The notes under the pieces: model-generated
Told to the model about the DNA's origin: nothing
Database searches by the model: none
The model's input: the letters and a program-made list of their open reading frames with translations, nothing else
Origin: Clostridia bacterium
GTDB taxonomy: Bacteria > Bacillota > Clostridia > Acetivibrionales > DSM-2933
DNA length: 64,000 nucleotides
Assembly (NCBI GenBank): GCA_026418275.1
Contig: JAOABQ010000072.1
Location: 102,496 to 166,495, forward strand
Reading direction: 5' to 3'
In this document: in pieces, positions 1 to 9,791 of the stretch
Layout of the letters: each line of letters opens with the position of its first letter
Position numbering within the stretch: position 1 is the stretch's first letter
Made by a program: the position numbers and the translations under genes

Positions 1-1
1 T

Positions 2-799
2 ACCGTCAACGGTTTTCACGGGCGTACTTTGGCAACAATGTCCGCTACAGGCAAGAAGCAGTGGGAAAGCCTTTATGCACCAAAGGTGGATGGATTTAAG
101 CATGTTCCTTTCAATGATTTAAACGCAATGGCAAATGCAATAGGCCCAAGCACTTGTGCCATTATGTTGGAGCCGGTTCAGGGAGAGGGCGGAGTTTATC
201 CTGCAAGTATTGAGTATATCAAGGGTATAAAAAAAATATGTGATGAACGGGAAATCCTGTTGATCTTTGATGAGGTTCAAACCGGGATTGGAAGGACAGG
301 CAGTCTCTTTGCATATGAACATTATAATGTGGAACCGGATATTATGACTTTGGGAAAGGGGATTGGCGGAGGGTTTCCACTTTCTGCATTATTAACCAAG
401 GAAAAATACAACATATTTGAAGCAGGAGACCAAGGCGGGACGTACTGTGGGCAGCCGTTAGCTATGGCAGCAGGTTTGGCGGTAGTAGATGAAGTGATTT
501 CCAAAAATTTATCCCAAAATGCTGGAATAATGGGTAAGTATATTATGGAAAAGCTTAAGTGCATTCAAAGTGAGTATGGTTTTACCAATTTAAGGGGAAT
601 GGGTCTTTTAATCGGATTTGATCTGCCGGTTGAAAAAGGTGGTGAAGTTGTTTTGGAATGCTTAAGGGAAGGACTTTTGATTAATTCGCCAAAGCCTTAT
701 ACAATTCGCCTGATGCCACCACTTATTGTAACGAAAAATGAGATTGATAAGATGTTTGAAATTTTGTGCAAGGTCCTGGGAAGACTGCAAAACCGATGA
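2..799 (+). CDS. argD: Acetylornithine aminotransferase (class III PLP aminotransferase), 5' end missing
   Basis: The reading frame is open from the window edge, so this is the C-terminal 265 residues of a protein normally near 390-400. The first visible residues, FHGRTLATMSATG, match the family block around residue 130 of ArgD. AIMLEPVQGEGG, LIFDEVQTGIGRTG and TLGKGIGGGFP follow. The last contains the lysine expected to form the Schiff base with pyridoxal phosphate. ArgD transfers an amino group from glutamate to N-acetylglutamate semialdehyde in arginine synthesis, in the cytosol. Class III relatives such as ornithine or succinylornithine aminotransferases cannot be excluded because the N-terminus and the upstream arg genes are outside the window. 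Confidence 0.85.
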   Translation, partial: TVNGFHGRTLATMSATGKKQWESLYAPKVDGFKHVPFNDLNAMANAIGPSTCAIMLEPVQGEGGVYPASIEYIKGIKKICDEREILLIFDEVQTGIGRTGSLFAYEHYNVEPDIMTLGKGIGGGFPLSALLTKEKYNIFEAGDQGGTYCGQPLAMAAGLAVVDEVISKNLSQNAGIMGKYIMEKLKCIQSEYGFTNLRGMGLLIGFDLPVEKGGEVVLECLREGLLINSPKPYTIRLMPPLIVTKNEIDKMFEILCKVLGRLQNR

Positions 800-1014
800 T
801 CACGGTAATGCGCGATGAATAACTTGAAAAATCGTTACTGTTCTGCTTTTCTTAGGTCATCTCCAAAAGCACTGGCTGCTCGCACAAAATAAGATTTTTA
901 TTGTGTTATATGCAGCTGCCCGATATGGCATAAAAAACCAAGGAATATACCGTTTATTCTATGGAGATGAACTGAGAGTGTACGAATAACGAAAAATTAG
1001 ATCCAAGATCAATT

Positions 1015-1043
1015 TTGACGGCTGCGGCAGGGGACAATATAAT
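1015..1043 (+). promoter_or_regulatory. Sigma-A-type promoter of pfkA
   Basis: TTGACG at 1015-1020 and TATAAT at 1038-1043 are separated by exactly 17 bp. The phosphofructokinase start codon lies 90 bp downstream. The rest of the 800-1133 gap shows no convincing gene. Confidence 0.75.
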
Positions 1044-1133
1044 AGTGAATAGTTGAAGTTTTACATAAGCCGTTTGAAAACACAGTCTTTGGAGAATAAT
1101 AAAGCTGCTTAAAATTGATCTGGAGGTAATTTT

Positions 1134-2105
1134 ATGAGTGACATAAAAACAATCGGAGTTCTAACCAGTGGAGGAGATGCACCCGGAATGAATGCGGCCA
1201 TACGGGCTGTTGTTAGAACGGGCATTCATCATGGCTTTAAAGTAATGGGGATACGAAAAGGATACAACGGTCTGATTAATGGGGATATTACAGAAATGAC
1301 ATTAAGAAGTGTTTCGGACATTGTTCACCGGGGAGGCACCGTTTTGCAAACTGCCCGCTGTCTTTCCTTTAAAACGGAAGAGGGAATACTCCGGGGAATT
1401 TCAATGGCTAAAGTATTCGGAATCGATGCATTGGTGGTGATTGGAGGAGACGGGTCTTACCGTGGAGCAAAGGAACTGGCCAAACACGGACTTCCGGTTA
1501 TGGGGATCCCTGGAACCATTGACAATGACATTGGCTGCTCAGAGTATACGGTAGGATATGATACTGCACTTAATACAGCGCAGGATGCTTTGGACAAAAT
1601 CCGTGACACAGCGTATTCTCATGAACGCTGCAGTGTTTTGGAAGTAATGGGAAGGCATGCAGGGTATATTGCTCTTAACGTGGGTATTGCCTGTGGTGCG
1701 GAGTCCATTATCTTGCCTGAAAAATCCTTTGAAATTGACAAGGATATTATAAAGCCTATTATTGAAGGAAGAAACCGCGGTAAAAAACATTATATTGTAA
1801 TTATTGCCGAGGGGGTAGGCGGTGCTATTGAAGTTGCCAAGGAAATTGAGACAAAAACAGGAATAGAGGCAAGGGCCACCATTTTAGGGCATATTCAAAG
1901 GGGCGGGAGCCCGACCGTTTATGACCGGGTAATGGCAAGCATGATGGGAGCAAAAGCGGTCGAACTCTTAAAGAATAATGTTTTTAACAGGGTCATTGCT
2001 TTAAAGGATAATAAAGTGGTGGATTTAGACATTGTTGAAGCTTTGGAAATGAAGAAGGAAATTGACAACGACATCATAGAGCTAAGTAAAATTCTATCTT
2101 TATAA
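1134..2105 (+). CDS. pfkA: ATP-dependent 6-phosphofructokinase
   Basis: A complete 323-residue enzyme, the usual length for bacterial PfkA (about 320). It phosphorylates fructose 6-phosphate to fructose 1,6-bisphosphate, the committed step of glycolysis, and works as a cytosolic tetramer. The N-terminal TSGGDAPGMNA and the GGDGS loop bind ATP. GIPGTIDND holds the catalytic aspartate, and MGRHAGYIA and ILGHIQRGGSP are substrate and subunit-contact motifs. The start is set by TGGAGG about 8 bases before the ATG. It stands alone between its own promoter and terminator, so it is probably monocistronic. GGDGS, with Gly rather than Asp after GGD, fits the ATP-dependent rather than the PPi-dependent type. 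Confidence 0.96.
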   Translation: MSDIKTIGVLTSGGDAPGMNAAIRAVVRTGIHHGFKVMGIRKGYNGLINGDITEMTLRSVSDIVHRGGTVLQTARCLSFKTEEGILRGISMAKVFGIDALVVIGGDGSYRGAKELAKHGLPVMGIPGTIDNDIGCSEYTVGYDTALNTAQDALDKIRDTAYSHERCSVLEVMGRHAGYIALNVGIACGAESIILPEKSFEIDKDIIKPIIEGRNRGKKHYIVIIAEGVGGAIEVAKEIETKTGIEARATILGHIQRGGSPTVYDRVMASMMGAKAVELLKNNVFNRVIALKDNKVVDLDIVEALEMKKEIDNDIIELSKILSL

Positions 2106-2135
2106 AAAACACTTTTCTGTAAATATCAAAAAGAA

Positions 2136-2166
2136 ATAAAGCCTCCAAATTGGGGGTTTTATTTTT
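2136..2166 (+). terminator. Rho-independent terminator after pfkA
   Basis: AAGCCTCC and GGGGGTTT pair with two G-T wobbles around an AAATT loop, followed by a T-rich run. It begins about 30 bases after the pfkA stop codon. Confidence 0.7.
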
Positions 2167-2299
2167 ATTCACGATATCTCAATCATGCTGGCTTTCATTC
2201 TGCGCTGAATTGTTCTACATAAAACCATCGTGAGAAGTGCGCTTCCGGATATACTTCAGATCATTTTTTATGCTAATTACCATAAGTAAATACTGTACA

Positions 2300-2320
2300 C
2301 TGCAAAATTTCTGGTATAAT
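2300..2320 (+). promoter_or_regulatory. Probable promoter of the moxR operon (extended -10)
   Basis: TGGTATAAT (TATAAT at 2315-2320) is a consensus extended -10 element. The -35 region is weak. It lies about 190 bp before the moxR start in an otherwise gene-free 2106-2508 gap. Confidence 0.5.
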
Positions 2321-2508
2321 TATCTATATATAATGCGCTAAAAACTTTACATTATGCAAAGAGGCACCCAATGTCTTTAGGGTTCACATGTAGAACGATA
2401 CAAATTTCCTGGTTGTACCGGAGATAAATAAAAGAAATACAATTAATTTAGACAGTTTAGAATGATATCACTTCTGTAAAAGAATATATAAGGAACGGAG
2501 TTATTAAT

Positions 2509-3441
2509 ATGAACGGTGCTTTAAACGGGATTATATCCAATATGGAAAAGGTGATTATCGGGAAAAGAGAAACGATTGAGTTGATATTGATTTCCTTGTT
2601 AAGTGAGGGACATGTTCTGATTGAGGACATCCCCGGGGTAGGAAAAACACTTCTGGTGGCAGCTTTGGCCCGGTCAGTCAATGGACTGTTCCGGAGGGTG
2701 CAATTTACACCGGATGTCTTGCCGTCAGATATTACAGGCTTTTCCATGTTTAATCCGGCATCGAGGGAATTTGAATATAATAAGGGGGCTGCAATGAGCA
2801 ACTTCCTCCTTGCAGATGAAATTAACCGGACCTCCCCTAAAACCCAATCAAGTCTTCTTGAGGTCATGGAAGAATTTCAAGTTACTGTTGATGGAAAAAC
2901 ATATCCGGTTCCGAGACCCTTTATGGTATTAGCGACACAAAATCCTGTGGAGAGCTTTGGAACATATCCTTTGCCCGAAGCACAGATGGACCGTTTTTTT
3001 ATGAAGATATCTATTGGGTATCCCGCTAAAAAGGAAGAAGAAGCAATCCTGGACAGGTTTGGAAGTGAGAATCCCTTGGAGACGCTTCAGCCTGTGGCTG
3101 ATACCTGCCGCATTATTGAGCTGCAGAAAAGTGCTAGAGAGACAAGGGTTCATGAAAGTTTAAAAGCATATATTGTAGATGTTGTAGATCAAACAAGGCA
3201 TTCTACGGATGTTGCCCTGGGTGTGAGTCCGAGGGGAAGCCTGGCGCTTTATAAAGCAGCGAAAGTTTTAGCGTTTCTTAGGGGAAGGGACTATGTTTTG
3301 CCTGATGATATACAGGAAATGGCTTACCCTGTATTAAGTCACAGAATGATTTTAAGCCGTGAGGCAGGTATTCATAATAAAAGTGGTGAGCATGTGATAA
3401 GGGATATTCTGGATAAAGTAAAGGTGCCTGGTTTTAGGTAA
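2509..3441 (+). CDS. MoxR-family AAA+ ATPase
   Basis: A 310-residue AAA+ protein of the usual MoxR length. The Walker A motif GVGKT (about residues 44-48), LADEINRT as Walker B, and ATQNPVE (sensor 1) are intact, and a C-terminal helical lid follows. MoxR ATPases act as chaperone-like remodelers that help mature or activate partner proteins. Partners are usually encoded next to them as DUF58 or VWA proteins, as here. A GGAG Shine-Dalgarno lies about 10 bases before the ATG. The following DUF58 gene starts 66 bp downstream with no terminator between them, and a membrane transglutaminase comes third. This three-gene set is a recurring operon in Gram-positive bacteria. Its exact substrate is not known. 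Confidence 0.92.
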   Translation: MNGALNGIISNMEKVIIGKRETIELILISLLSEGHVLIEDIPGVGKTLLVAALARSVNGLFRRVQFTPDVLPSDITGFSMFNPASREFEYNKGAAMSNFLLADEINRTSPKTQSSLLEVMEEFQVTVDGKTYPVPRPFMVLATQNPVESFGTYPLPEAQMDRFFMKISIGYPAKKEEEAILDRFGSENPLETLQPVADTCRIIELQKSARETRVHESLKAYIVDVVDQTRHSTDVALGVSPRGSLALYKAAKVLAFLRGRDYVLPDDIQEMAYPVLSHRMILSREAGIHNKSGEHVIRDILDKVKVPGFR

Positions 3442-3507
3442 GGCTTGAAGCATCGCAGTTCTTGAAAACTAATTAACTTTACACAATAGATTGATTTATA
3501 AGGTTTA

Positions 3508-4842
3508 ATGAATATGAGAAACTGGATTATATACCTTTGTACTTTAATTTCTTTAGTGTTTTATACATATTTGTTTGGCGGAAATATTGCTTTTGTTCTG
3601 CTTTATGTATTTTTAATAACGCCGGTTGTATCTCTACTCCTTACCATACCGGCTATTTTTATGGTGCAAGCAAAGGCAGATATCAAGTTTAGCGAGATCG
3701 AGAGGGGAAAGCCGGCTGCAATATGCCTAAATATCCGAAACAGCTTTTTTCTGCCTTTTCCTTTTATAGATGTTTCCTTTTATGAAAGTGAAGGCTTGAC
3801 AATTATGAACGGCAAAGTGCTTAGGCTATCCCTAGGTCCTTTTTCAGTAAACAACATCAATGTGTCGTACAGCGCAAATAACCGGGGACAGCATCAAATT
3901 GGCATTAAGAAGATGACTGCATATGATCTGACAGGCCTTTTTAAGGTGACGATACAAAGTAAAAATTCTAAAGAAGGATTGTCAAAAATAATAACAGTAC
4001 TTCCCAAAATAGATCCTTTTCGTTATTCCGGAAAAAAACTTTTTACACAATCCGATATGCCGGAGTTGGGGGAAAATACTTATTCTAGCCCTTCATCAAC
4101 AGGTTATCCTGGAAGTGAAGTCAGGGAATACCGAAATGGGGATAGTTTAAATACTGTTCACTGGAAGCTTTCTGCAAGGATGGATACTTGGCTTATTCGT
4201 GTGCCTGAAAAACAGGCAAGCGAGATAAAAGCGCTGGTTTTGGATTTATACAGACCGGCCTTTCCTGCCAGGGAAAGAAAAGTGAAGACATGGTTTGAGC
4301 ATTTGCTGGGTATGGAAGAAAAACAAGAAAACAATCCGTGGATGGAAATGGAGAACAAGATCATGGAATCGCTCCTTTGGACGGCATATCAAACCCTTTA
4401 TGCAGGAAACACATTGGAGATATGGTATTCCTTCCAAGGGGATTGGGTCATGGCTTCAGTAAAGAATGTAAAAGAACTCTATGAATTTCGTTATGAACTT
4501 GCAAAATTAAAGTTCTTTTCATTAGAGGAAAAGGGGAGTATATATAGGCTGCCTTTGGTGGGGCTGTCTCATGAAATCACAGGTAATAAATCTAAATCCG
4601 GATTGGGAAACAATATTCGTTTATTTACAGGATGTTTTGACAGTGCATTGGAGTTTGAGCTTGAAAATGCATCCAAATGGGGGGCAAATTTAAGTATCGT
4701 GAACTTTGTTTTAGAAAGAACGGACAATGCACATACTAAAGTCCCAAAGTACGCTAATAGCAGGAGAAATGTGAAAGTTTATAACATGTATCCTGAAGAT
4801 AATTTTCAGAATACCTTAAATGAAGGGTGGATAGAATCATGA
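3508..4842 (+). CDS. DUF58 domain protein, membrane-anchored
   Basis: A protein of 444 residues. Two hydrophobic segments lie near the N-terminus (about residues 4-48), then a soluble region carrying the DUF58 hallmark GSEVREYRNGDSLNTVHWK (about residues 203-221). DUF58 is related to von Willebrand A domains but usually lacks a full metal site. The role is inferred from context: it is the middle gene of a moxR-DUF58-transglutaminase operon and is probably the MoxR client. The stop codon overlaps the start of the next gene (ATGA), which indicates translational coupling. The Shine-Dalgarno is weak (AAGG). An ATG two codons further in is an alternative start. Confidence 0.88.
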   Translation: MNMRNWIIYLCTLISLVFYTYLFGGNIAFVLLYVFLITPVVSLLLTIPAIFMVQAKADIKFSEIERGKPAAICLNIRNSFFLPFPFIDVSFYESEGLTIMNGKVLRLSLGPFSVNNINVSYSANNRGQHQIGIKKMTAYDLTGLFKVTIQSKNSKEGLSKIITVLPKIDPFRYSGKKLFTQSDMPELGENTYSSPSSTGYPGSEVREYRNGDSLNTVHWKLSARMDTWLIRVPEKQASEIKALVLDLYRPAFPARERKVKTWFEHLLGMEEKQENNPWMEMENKIMESLLWTAYQTLYAGNTLEIWYSFQGDWVMASVKNVKELYEFRYELAKLKFFSLEEKGSIYRLPLVGLSHEITGNKSKSGLGNNIRLFTGCFDSALEFELENASKWGANLSIVNFVLERTDNAHTKVPKYANSRRNVKVYNMYPEDNFQNTLNEGWIES

Positions 4843-7208
4843 CAGATGCTTCAAGTAAGCGTTTAACGGTGTTTTTATGTCTGGCTTTTTCCATGATTGT
4901 ATCCTATCGTTTTGTCCATTCCTTTCTGTCTTTAGAACAGGGATCCTTTGAGATTTTCGTCCTGGGCAGCGTGGGAGTTATTTTTACGGCAGCTTATCTG
5001 ATTGAGGGAAGGAAATCTCCGATGAATATGCTTATCGGCGGATTGATCTTTTTTTTATATCTTTCCGCTTCTTTAATGATTGGCTTAAGTAAAACCTCCG
5101 GAATGGGAATGGTTGATTATTTGATATGGTTTAGAGGTTATATGAACGGTACGGCCAGAGACGGAGAGGGATATCTTCTTCTTACGATATTGCTTTCAAC
5201 GGCGTTTATAACCGGTGCCGCCTTTTACTTTACCTTTGTGCGGTTTAGGTTTATTGTACTCTTTACAGTAGGCGTATGGGTATTTTTATTTGGATCTTCA
5301 AAAGAAAATGAGATCGACATACTATTTGTTTTTTTTCTTTTTGTCATGCTGCTTTGCTATGGGGAAAGGACCCGGAGAAAGGCAGGAAGCAGTTCCGGGA
5401 TACTCAGTATCCTGAGACCTTCCTATTTTGCGTCCATTGGAATTCTTGCTATCGTTGTTATAATTTTGGCTGTCGCCTTTCCAAAACCGTCATCTATTCC
5501 TAGAAATGGTTGGATCGACCATAAAATTGTCAATACCCTGCATGATCTCAATATCTCAAATGTTCCACCCATGTTGGGGGAACAAAATAGGAAAGTAAAC
5601 TTCTTGGGTATTACCGATTTGAGAAAGAACTGTCTGCTGGATGGAGGGGCAGGCCCTACGGATGAGACTGTCCTGTTTGAGGTGGAAGCAGATTCGCCGG
5701 TTTACTTAAAAGCGCAAAGTTGGGACCGTTACGATTTGAATCAGTGGGTTTTGGGTAACAATTACTGGGTTTGGGAGCAATCAGATTCCTATTTTGATTC
5801 TCAAAAGAGACTTCCATTGTATAATATTTTAAGTGAAAAACTCGGTAAGGAAAAACTTAAAGACATTTTTGGCGACGGGTATAAGCGTGTTTTATCTGCC
5901 CCGTCAACCACATTAAAAGAAAAGGAATTACGTATTACGTGGAAAAAAATGTCCACCTCCTATTTGCTCCATCCGCCGGGAACAACCATGATAGATGATC
6001 ATGAGGAGTTTGGTCCGGTGCAGTTTGACTTTTTAGGATCCTGTTATCCTGAGAACCGGCAAAGGCTCAACAAAGGGACCCGGTATTCCGTCAGGTATCT
6101 ACCTAAGGAATTAGGCTCAGGAACCCGTGAATCAGAAATTGTCCGGTTTGCAAAGGAGGGGGCGCTAAAAAATGAGGAACTGCTTTCTTTAAAGGAACTG
6201 TCAAATATCCGGGAGAACCTTGAAACAATAGGTGTAAATCAGCTTTCAAGTTTTGATGTCGATTCCGAGTATGCCTATTCGTTGTATACGGAACTGCCGG
6301 AGGGGCTTTCCGAAAGGATTTACAGCCTGGCAAGCGAAATAACAGCAGGACTTCAGTCCAATTTCGATAAAGCAAAGGCAATTGAAAGGTATTTTCATGA
6401 ATCCGGCTTTCAGTATACCCTGACCCCACCTCCCATGCCAGGAGATAGGGAATTTGCGGATTTTTTCCTGTTTGAGAGCAAGCAAGGGTACTGTACTCAC
6501 TTTGCCACGGCCATGGTTATTTTAGCCCGGGCATCAGGGATTCCTGCCAGATTTGTTGCAGGGTATATGATGCCGGCCAAGCCGGTGAGGGAAAACATCT
6601 ATGAAGTACGTGTTAAGGATGCACATGCTTTTCCGGAAATATTTCTGGAAGGTTCGGGGTGGACCGTGTTTGAGCCAACGGTATCATCAGTGGATGAATC
6701 TTCAGCGAAAGGCTTGGAGGGATTATTTAAGGAGGCAGGAGCCAAAGTGACAGCGGTGATAAAGTCGGTTGCTGGCGGATTTAGCACTTTATTGGCGGGG
6801 TGGGCAGTATACGAGATTTGTCTTTTATTAGGTATTCTGTTTTTAGTGTGGGTTTTTGCCCTACGGGTTAAAGGCTGGTTGTGGAAAAGAAGGTTAAATT
6901 CCTTAAGCTATGAACTGAGAATACAGGAGCTATATGCAAAGACCCTAAATGTATTAAAACAAACAGGGGCTGAGACGAAGGATTCAGAGACCCCTTTAAA
7001 ATATGCCGAACGGCTGAAACAATGCGAAGGACCTGATATTAAGAAAGCTTCAGAAATTTTTAATGCTGTATATTATGGTCAGCAGTGTGTAAAACAAGAG
7101 GATTGGGAAACGGTAAAAAAGGACTATCAATATGTTCTATTATATTCAAAAATGAAATTGGGGGCCTTGAAATATTATATGCACTTGCTTGTTTTAGGAA
7201 GAATATGA
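4839..7208 (+). CDS. Membrane transglutaminase-like protein (TgpA family)
   Basis: A protein of 789 residues. About six or seven transmembrane helices fill the first 210 residues, then an extracytoplasmic region with a transglutaminase-like core. GYCTHFATAMVILARASGIP carries the nucleophilic Cys and VKDAHAFPEIFL the His. A further helix near residue 650 leads to a cytoplasmic DUF4129-like tail. This layout matches TgpA. The chosen ATG overlaps the DUF58 stop codon; a GTG at 4827 is in frame but less likely, because GAAGGG sits at the right distance for the ATG. The family is thought to process cell-envelope substrates together with the MoxR/DUF58 pair. The substrate is unknown. Confidence 0.9.
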   Translation: MTDASSKRLTVFLCLAFSMIVSYRFVHSFLSLEQGSFEIFVLGSVGVIFTAAYLIEGRKSPMNMLIGGLIFFLYLSASLMIGLSKTSGMGMVDYLIWFRGYMNGTARDGEGYLLLTILLSTAFITGAAFYFTFVRFRFIVLFTVGVWVFLFGSSKENEIDILFVFFLFVMLLCYGERTRRKAGSSSGILSILRPSYFASIGILAIVVIILAVAFPKPSSIPRNGWIDHKIVNTLHDLNISNVPPMLGEQNRKVNFLGITDLRKNCLLDGGAGPTDETVLFEVEADSPVYLKAQSWDRYDLNQWVLGNNYWVWEQSDSYFDSQKRLPLYNILSEKLGKEKLKDIFGDGYKRVLSAPSTTLKEKELRITWKKMSTSYLLHPPGTTMIDDHEEFGPVQFDFLGSCYPENRQRLNKGTRYSVRYLPKELGSGTRESEIVRFAKEGALKNEELLSLKELSNIRENLETIGVNQLSSFDVDSEYAYSLYTELPEGLSERIYSLASEITAGLQSNFDKAKAIERYFHESGFQYTLTPPPMPGDREFADFFLFESKQGYCTHFATAMVILARASGIPARFVAGYMMPAKPVRENIYEVRVKDAHAFPEIFLEGSGWTVFEPTVSSVDESSAKGLEGLFKEAGAKVTAVIKSVAGGFSTLLAGWAVYEICLLLGILFLVWVFALRVKGWLWKRRLNSLSYELRIQELYAKTLNVLKQTGAETKDSETPLKYAERLKQCEGPDIKKASEIFNAVYYGQQCVKQEDWETVKKDYQYVLLYSKMKLGALKYYMHLLVLGRI

Positions 7209-7391
7209 TGGTATTAAATGTATTGTTTACGTAAAAGATGGTTTAAACAACTTCAAATCAGGGTATACTTGGTAGATACTCCAATGAATCCTTGATTAAA
7301 ATAGGGCAAGACATATTTAACGGTAATATGGATGATGATACCAGCTTTTATAAGGATGAACACAACCTTGACAATGAATATGGAGGTAGGT

Positions 7392-7748
7392 ATGGTTAAT
7401 AGAATTGTTTTGACAAAGGAACAGGCAATGTATGCTTTAAATCACGGAGAATTTGACAGCAGTGTCATTGCTTCCAAAGGAATTGTTATTGTTATTATGA
7501 CGCAGGATTGGTGCCCTCAGTGGGGGGATATGAGGCGGTGGATTTACAATATGTCAGTGGAAGCAGAGATCGATATTTATGAATTAATATACAATAAGGT
7601 GGACTATTCACGTGAATTTATGCGTTTTAAAGAAACTACCTTTAAGAATGATCAGATACCCTATTTAAGATATTATAAAGATGGAAAGCTCATGAAGGAA
7701 ACAAATTATGTTAGTGAGCAGAAAGTAAGGGATATTCTGGGTGTCTAG
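7392..7748 (+). CDS. Thioredoxin-fold protein with a single active-site cysteine
   Basis: A 118-residue protein from the ATG preceded by GGAGG. An upstream GTG frame adds about 20 residues but has no ribosome site. The centre reads TQDWCPQWGDM, in the position of the thioredoxin WCGPC loop, followed later by the conserved cis-Pro context DQIPYLRYYKDGK. The second, resolving cysteine is replaced by Trp (CPQW), so it cannot act as an ordinary dithiol oxidoreductase. It could be a monothiol, glutaredoxin-like or purely binding protein. It has no signal peptide and stands alone. Confidence 0.7.
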   Translation: MVNRIVLTKEQAMYALNHGEFDSSVIASKGIVIVIMTQDWCPQWGDMRRWIYNMSVEAEIDIYELIYNKVDYSREFMRFKETTFKNDQIPYLRYYKDGKLMKETNYVSEQKVRDILGV

Positions 7749-7862
7749 CGTTAACATACTTAGAAAGCAAGTTTTGTCTTAGGAAGCATTAAGGGAAACC
7801 AGATACTTCATTTTGGGGTTCTATCATGTATACTTTGCTATTTTAAAATATTATGATGTTAA

Positions 7863-7908
7863 GATCCTTCTTACCCGTAAAAGAAACCGGTAGAAGGATT
7901 TTGTTTTT
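7863..7908 (+). terminator. Hairpin terminator
   Basis: GATCCTTCT and AGAAGGATT form an 8-9 bp stem with extra pairing ACC/GGT inside. TTTTGTTTTT follows. It closes the thioredoxin-like gene. The remaining gap up to 8123 shows no gene. Confidence 0.6.
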
Positions 7909-8123
7909 GGGGGTAATGGATATTCTGTAAGGATAAAGAATTATAAAAGCCCATCCCATTTTAAGAACAAAATCATTTTATCCCAATGCAAAAAAGTACA
8001 GCCATAGAATGTTAGAATATGATTATTGAATTCCAAGAAGAACTATGTGGAAATTATTTTGTAGGAATTTATTTTTTATTTTTGTAATTGGTTCACAAAG
8101 ATAGAATAAAAAAAGAATTGCTA

Positions 8124-8152
8124 TTGAATACTTTTGTAATATTGTGTAAACT
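8124..8152 (+). promoter_or_regulatory. Promoter of the GGDEF/HD-GYP gene
   Basis: TTGAAT (8124-8129) and TAAACT (8147-8152) are spaced by 17 bp, 32 bp before the start codon. Confidence 0.5.
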
Positions 8153-8184
8153 AATAAAAGATTTCTTAAACGAGAGGTGTATAA

Positions 8185-9777
8185 ATGTTTATGTCAATAC
8201 AAGATAAAAAGGAAAATTTTCTTTCTTTTTTCAAAAAAAATGCAAAAGATTGCGTCTATGTGATAACGGTTGTTATCCTTGCGATATATACTGCATTTAG
8301 AAGCGGAAGCTTTTTTCCTGCCATAATTTTTATGATTGCTTTTATAGCAGCGATGTTGACAGCGAAGTTCTATATTTCTAAGAAAGTTTATAAATATGTT
8401 TTTGCGCTCGTTTCATTTATACCTTATATAGCTGTGGTTGAAATTTACCATATGCCCTACTATTATGACATTGTCACAAACAAATGGTCTTTTCTTATAC
8501 TATGTTACTTGCTGCTTTTAGAAGATTACATTTTTTCCATACTTGTAGGAACTTTTGTGGCGGTAAATATACTGATGCTTACACCAGGTGGCATAGTAAC
8601 AAAATCAAAGATCATGGGAAATGCGAATGGAGTGCTTAACTTTTCTATTTTTGCTACGCTCATTTATAACCTGTTTGGAAAGCTCCTGCGTGAACGGAAT
8701 AAATTTAAGGTTTTAAGCATTACCGATTCACTTACAAAGCTGGCAACCTTTGCGCATACTTTAGATACTGCGAGGGAAATGCAAAAAAACGGCCCTATTT
8801 CCGTCCTGATAGCCGATATGGATCGGTTTAAGCAGATCAACGATACTTATGGACATATTGCAGGAAATAAAGTACTTATTGAAGTGGCGGATATTATCAA
8901 AAAGGAGACGAAGGACTTTGAAGGGATCGTTGGTCGGCTTGGTGGCGATGAATTTATTATTGTAGTGAGAAATGACGGAAGTGAAAGGGTTTTAGGACTT
9001 GGGGACAGGCTTTTCAATGTCATGAGGGATAAACTTTTTAATGTGGACCCGGAAATAGATCCGATTAATCTGTCCTTTTCCATAGGGCAGGCAAATTCCA
9101 CATCAACCCATACCGATATTGAAAAGCTGCTTCATACAGCAGACGTAAATATGTATTATAATAAGTATAAGAACCACAGGCTGAACATTTTTATCAATAA
9201 GGAAAAGCCGGTTCTTCCCCAAGAGGGATATGAGCTTCTCAACGTACTGGCGGAAAAGGACATGTATACATATGTGCATTCAGGCTATACTGCTCAATAT
9301 GCCGCTGCTTTGGCAAAGGAAGTGGGGTTTTCCGAAAAAAATGTGGACGCATTATACACGGCGGGATGGCTTCATGATATGGGGAAAATTCTTGTGTCCA
9401 GTGATATTGTGAGAAAAAACTCTACCTTGACAGAAGAGGAATATATGCTCATTAAAAATCATGTAAACTATGGACTTAATGTACTAAAAGATATGGAGTT
9501 ACCGGAGGAAACTATCCATGGGATAAGATACCACCACGAATGTTGGGATGGGTCGGGTTACCCGGGCAACCTTAAAGGAGAAAATATCCCCATTGAAGCG
9601 AGAATTCTAAAAATTGCCGATTCCTATTCTGCTATGATCATAAAACGGGTCTATAGAAAAACCTTTTCTGTGGAAGAAGCGTTGAAAGAAATGAAAAAGA
9701 ATAAAGGAAAACATTTTGATCCGAAACTTGTAGATGTCTTTAGCGAATTAATCAGAAAACGCTTGGAAGCAGCATAA
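8185..9777 (+). CDS. Membrane GGDEF and HD-GYP protein (c-di-GMP synthesis/turnover)
   Basis: A protein of 530 residues. The first ~170 form about six membrane helices. A diguanylate cyclase domain follows with an intact RLGGDEF at residues 251-257, then an HD-GYP phosphodiesterase domain with GWLHDMGK (H397/D398), an RYHHECWDGSGYPG block near 448-461 and the downstream ADSYSAM. The same protein carries a consensus cyclase signature and a consensus HD-GYP metal-site set, so it may both make and degrade cyclic di-GMP, or one domain may be regulatory. The hydrophobic N-terminus is probably the sensor. GAGAGGTG lies before the ATG. It is monocistronic. Confidence 0.93.
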   Translation: MFMSIQDKKENFLSFFKKNAKDCVYVITVVILAIYTAFRSGSFFPAIIFMIAFIAAMLTAKFYISKKVYKYVFALVSFIPYIAVVEIYHMPYYYDIVTNKWSFLILCYLLLLEDYIFSILVGTFVAVNILMLTPGGIVTKSKIMGNANGVLNFSIFATLIYNLFGKLLRERNKFKVLSITDSLTKLATFAHTLDTAREMQKNGPISVLIADMDRFKQINDTYGHIAGNKVLIEVADIIKKETKDFEGIVGRLGGDEFIIVVRNDGSERVLGLGDRLFNVMRDKLFNVDPEIDPINLSFSIGQANSTSTHTDIEKLLHTADVNMYYNKYKNHRLNIFINKEKPVLPQEGYELLNVLAEKDMYTYVHSGYTAQYAAALAKEVGFSEKNVDALYTAGWLHDMGKILVSSDIVRKNSTLTEEEYMLIKNHVNYGLNVLKDMELPEETIHGIRYHHECWDGSGYPGNLKGENIPIEARILKIADSYSAMIIKRVYRKTFSVEEALKEMKKNKGKHFDPKLVDVFSELIRKRLEAA

Positions 9778-9791
9778 TGAGCATCGGTTAA

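Noticed and set aside
4827..4838. Upstream GTG start for the transglutaminase
   Set aside because: The ATG at 4839 overlaps the DUF58 stop and has the Shine-Dalgarno at proper distance.
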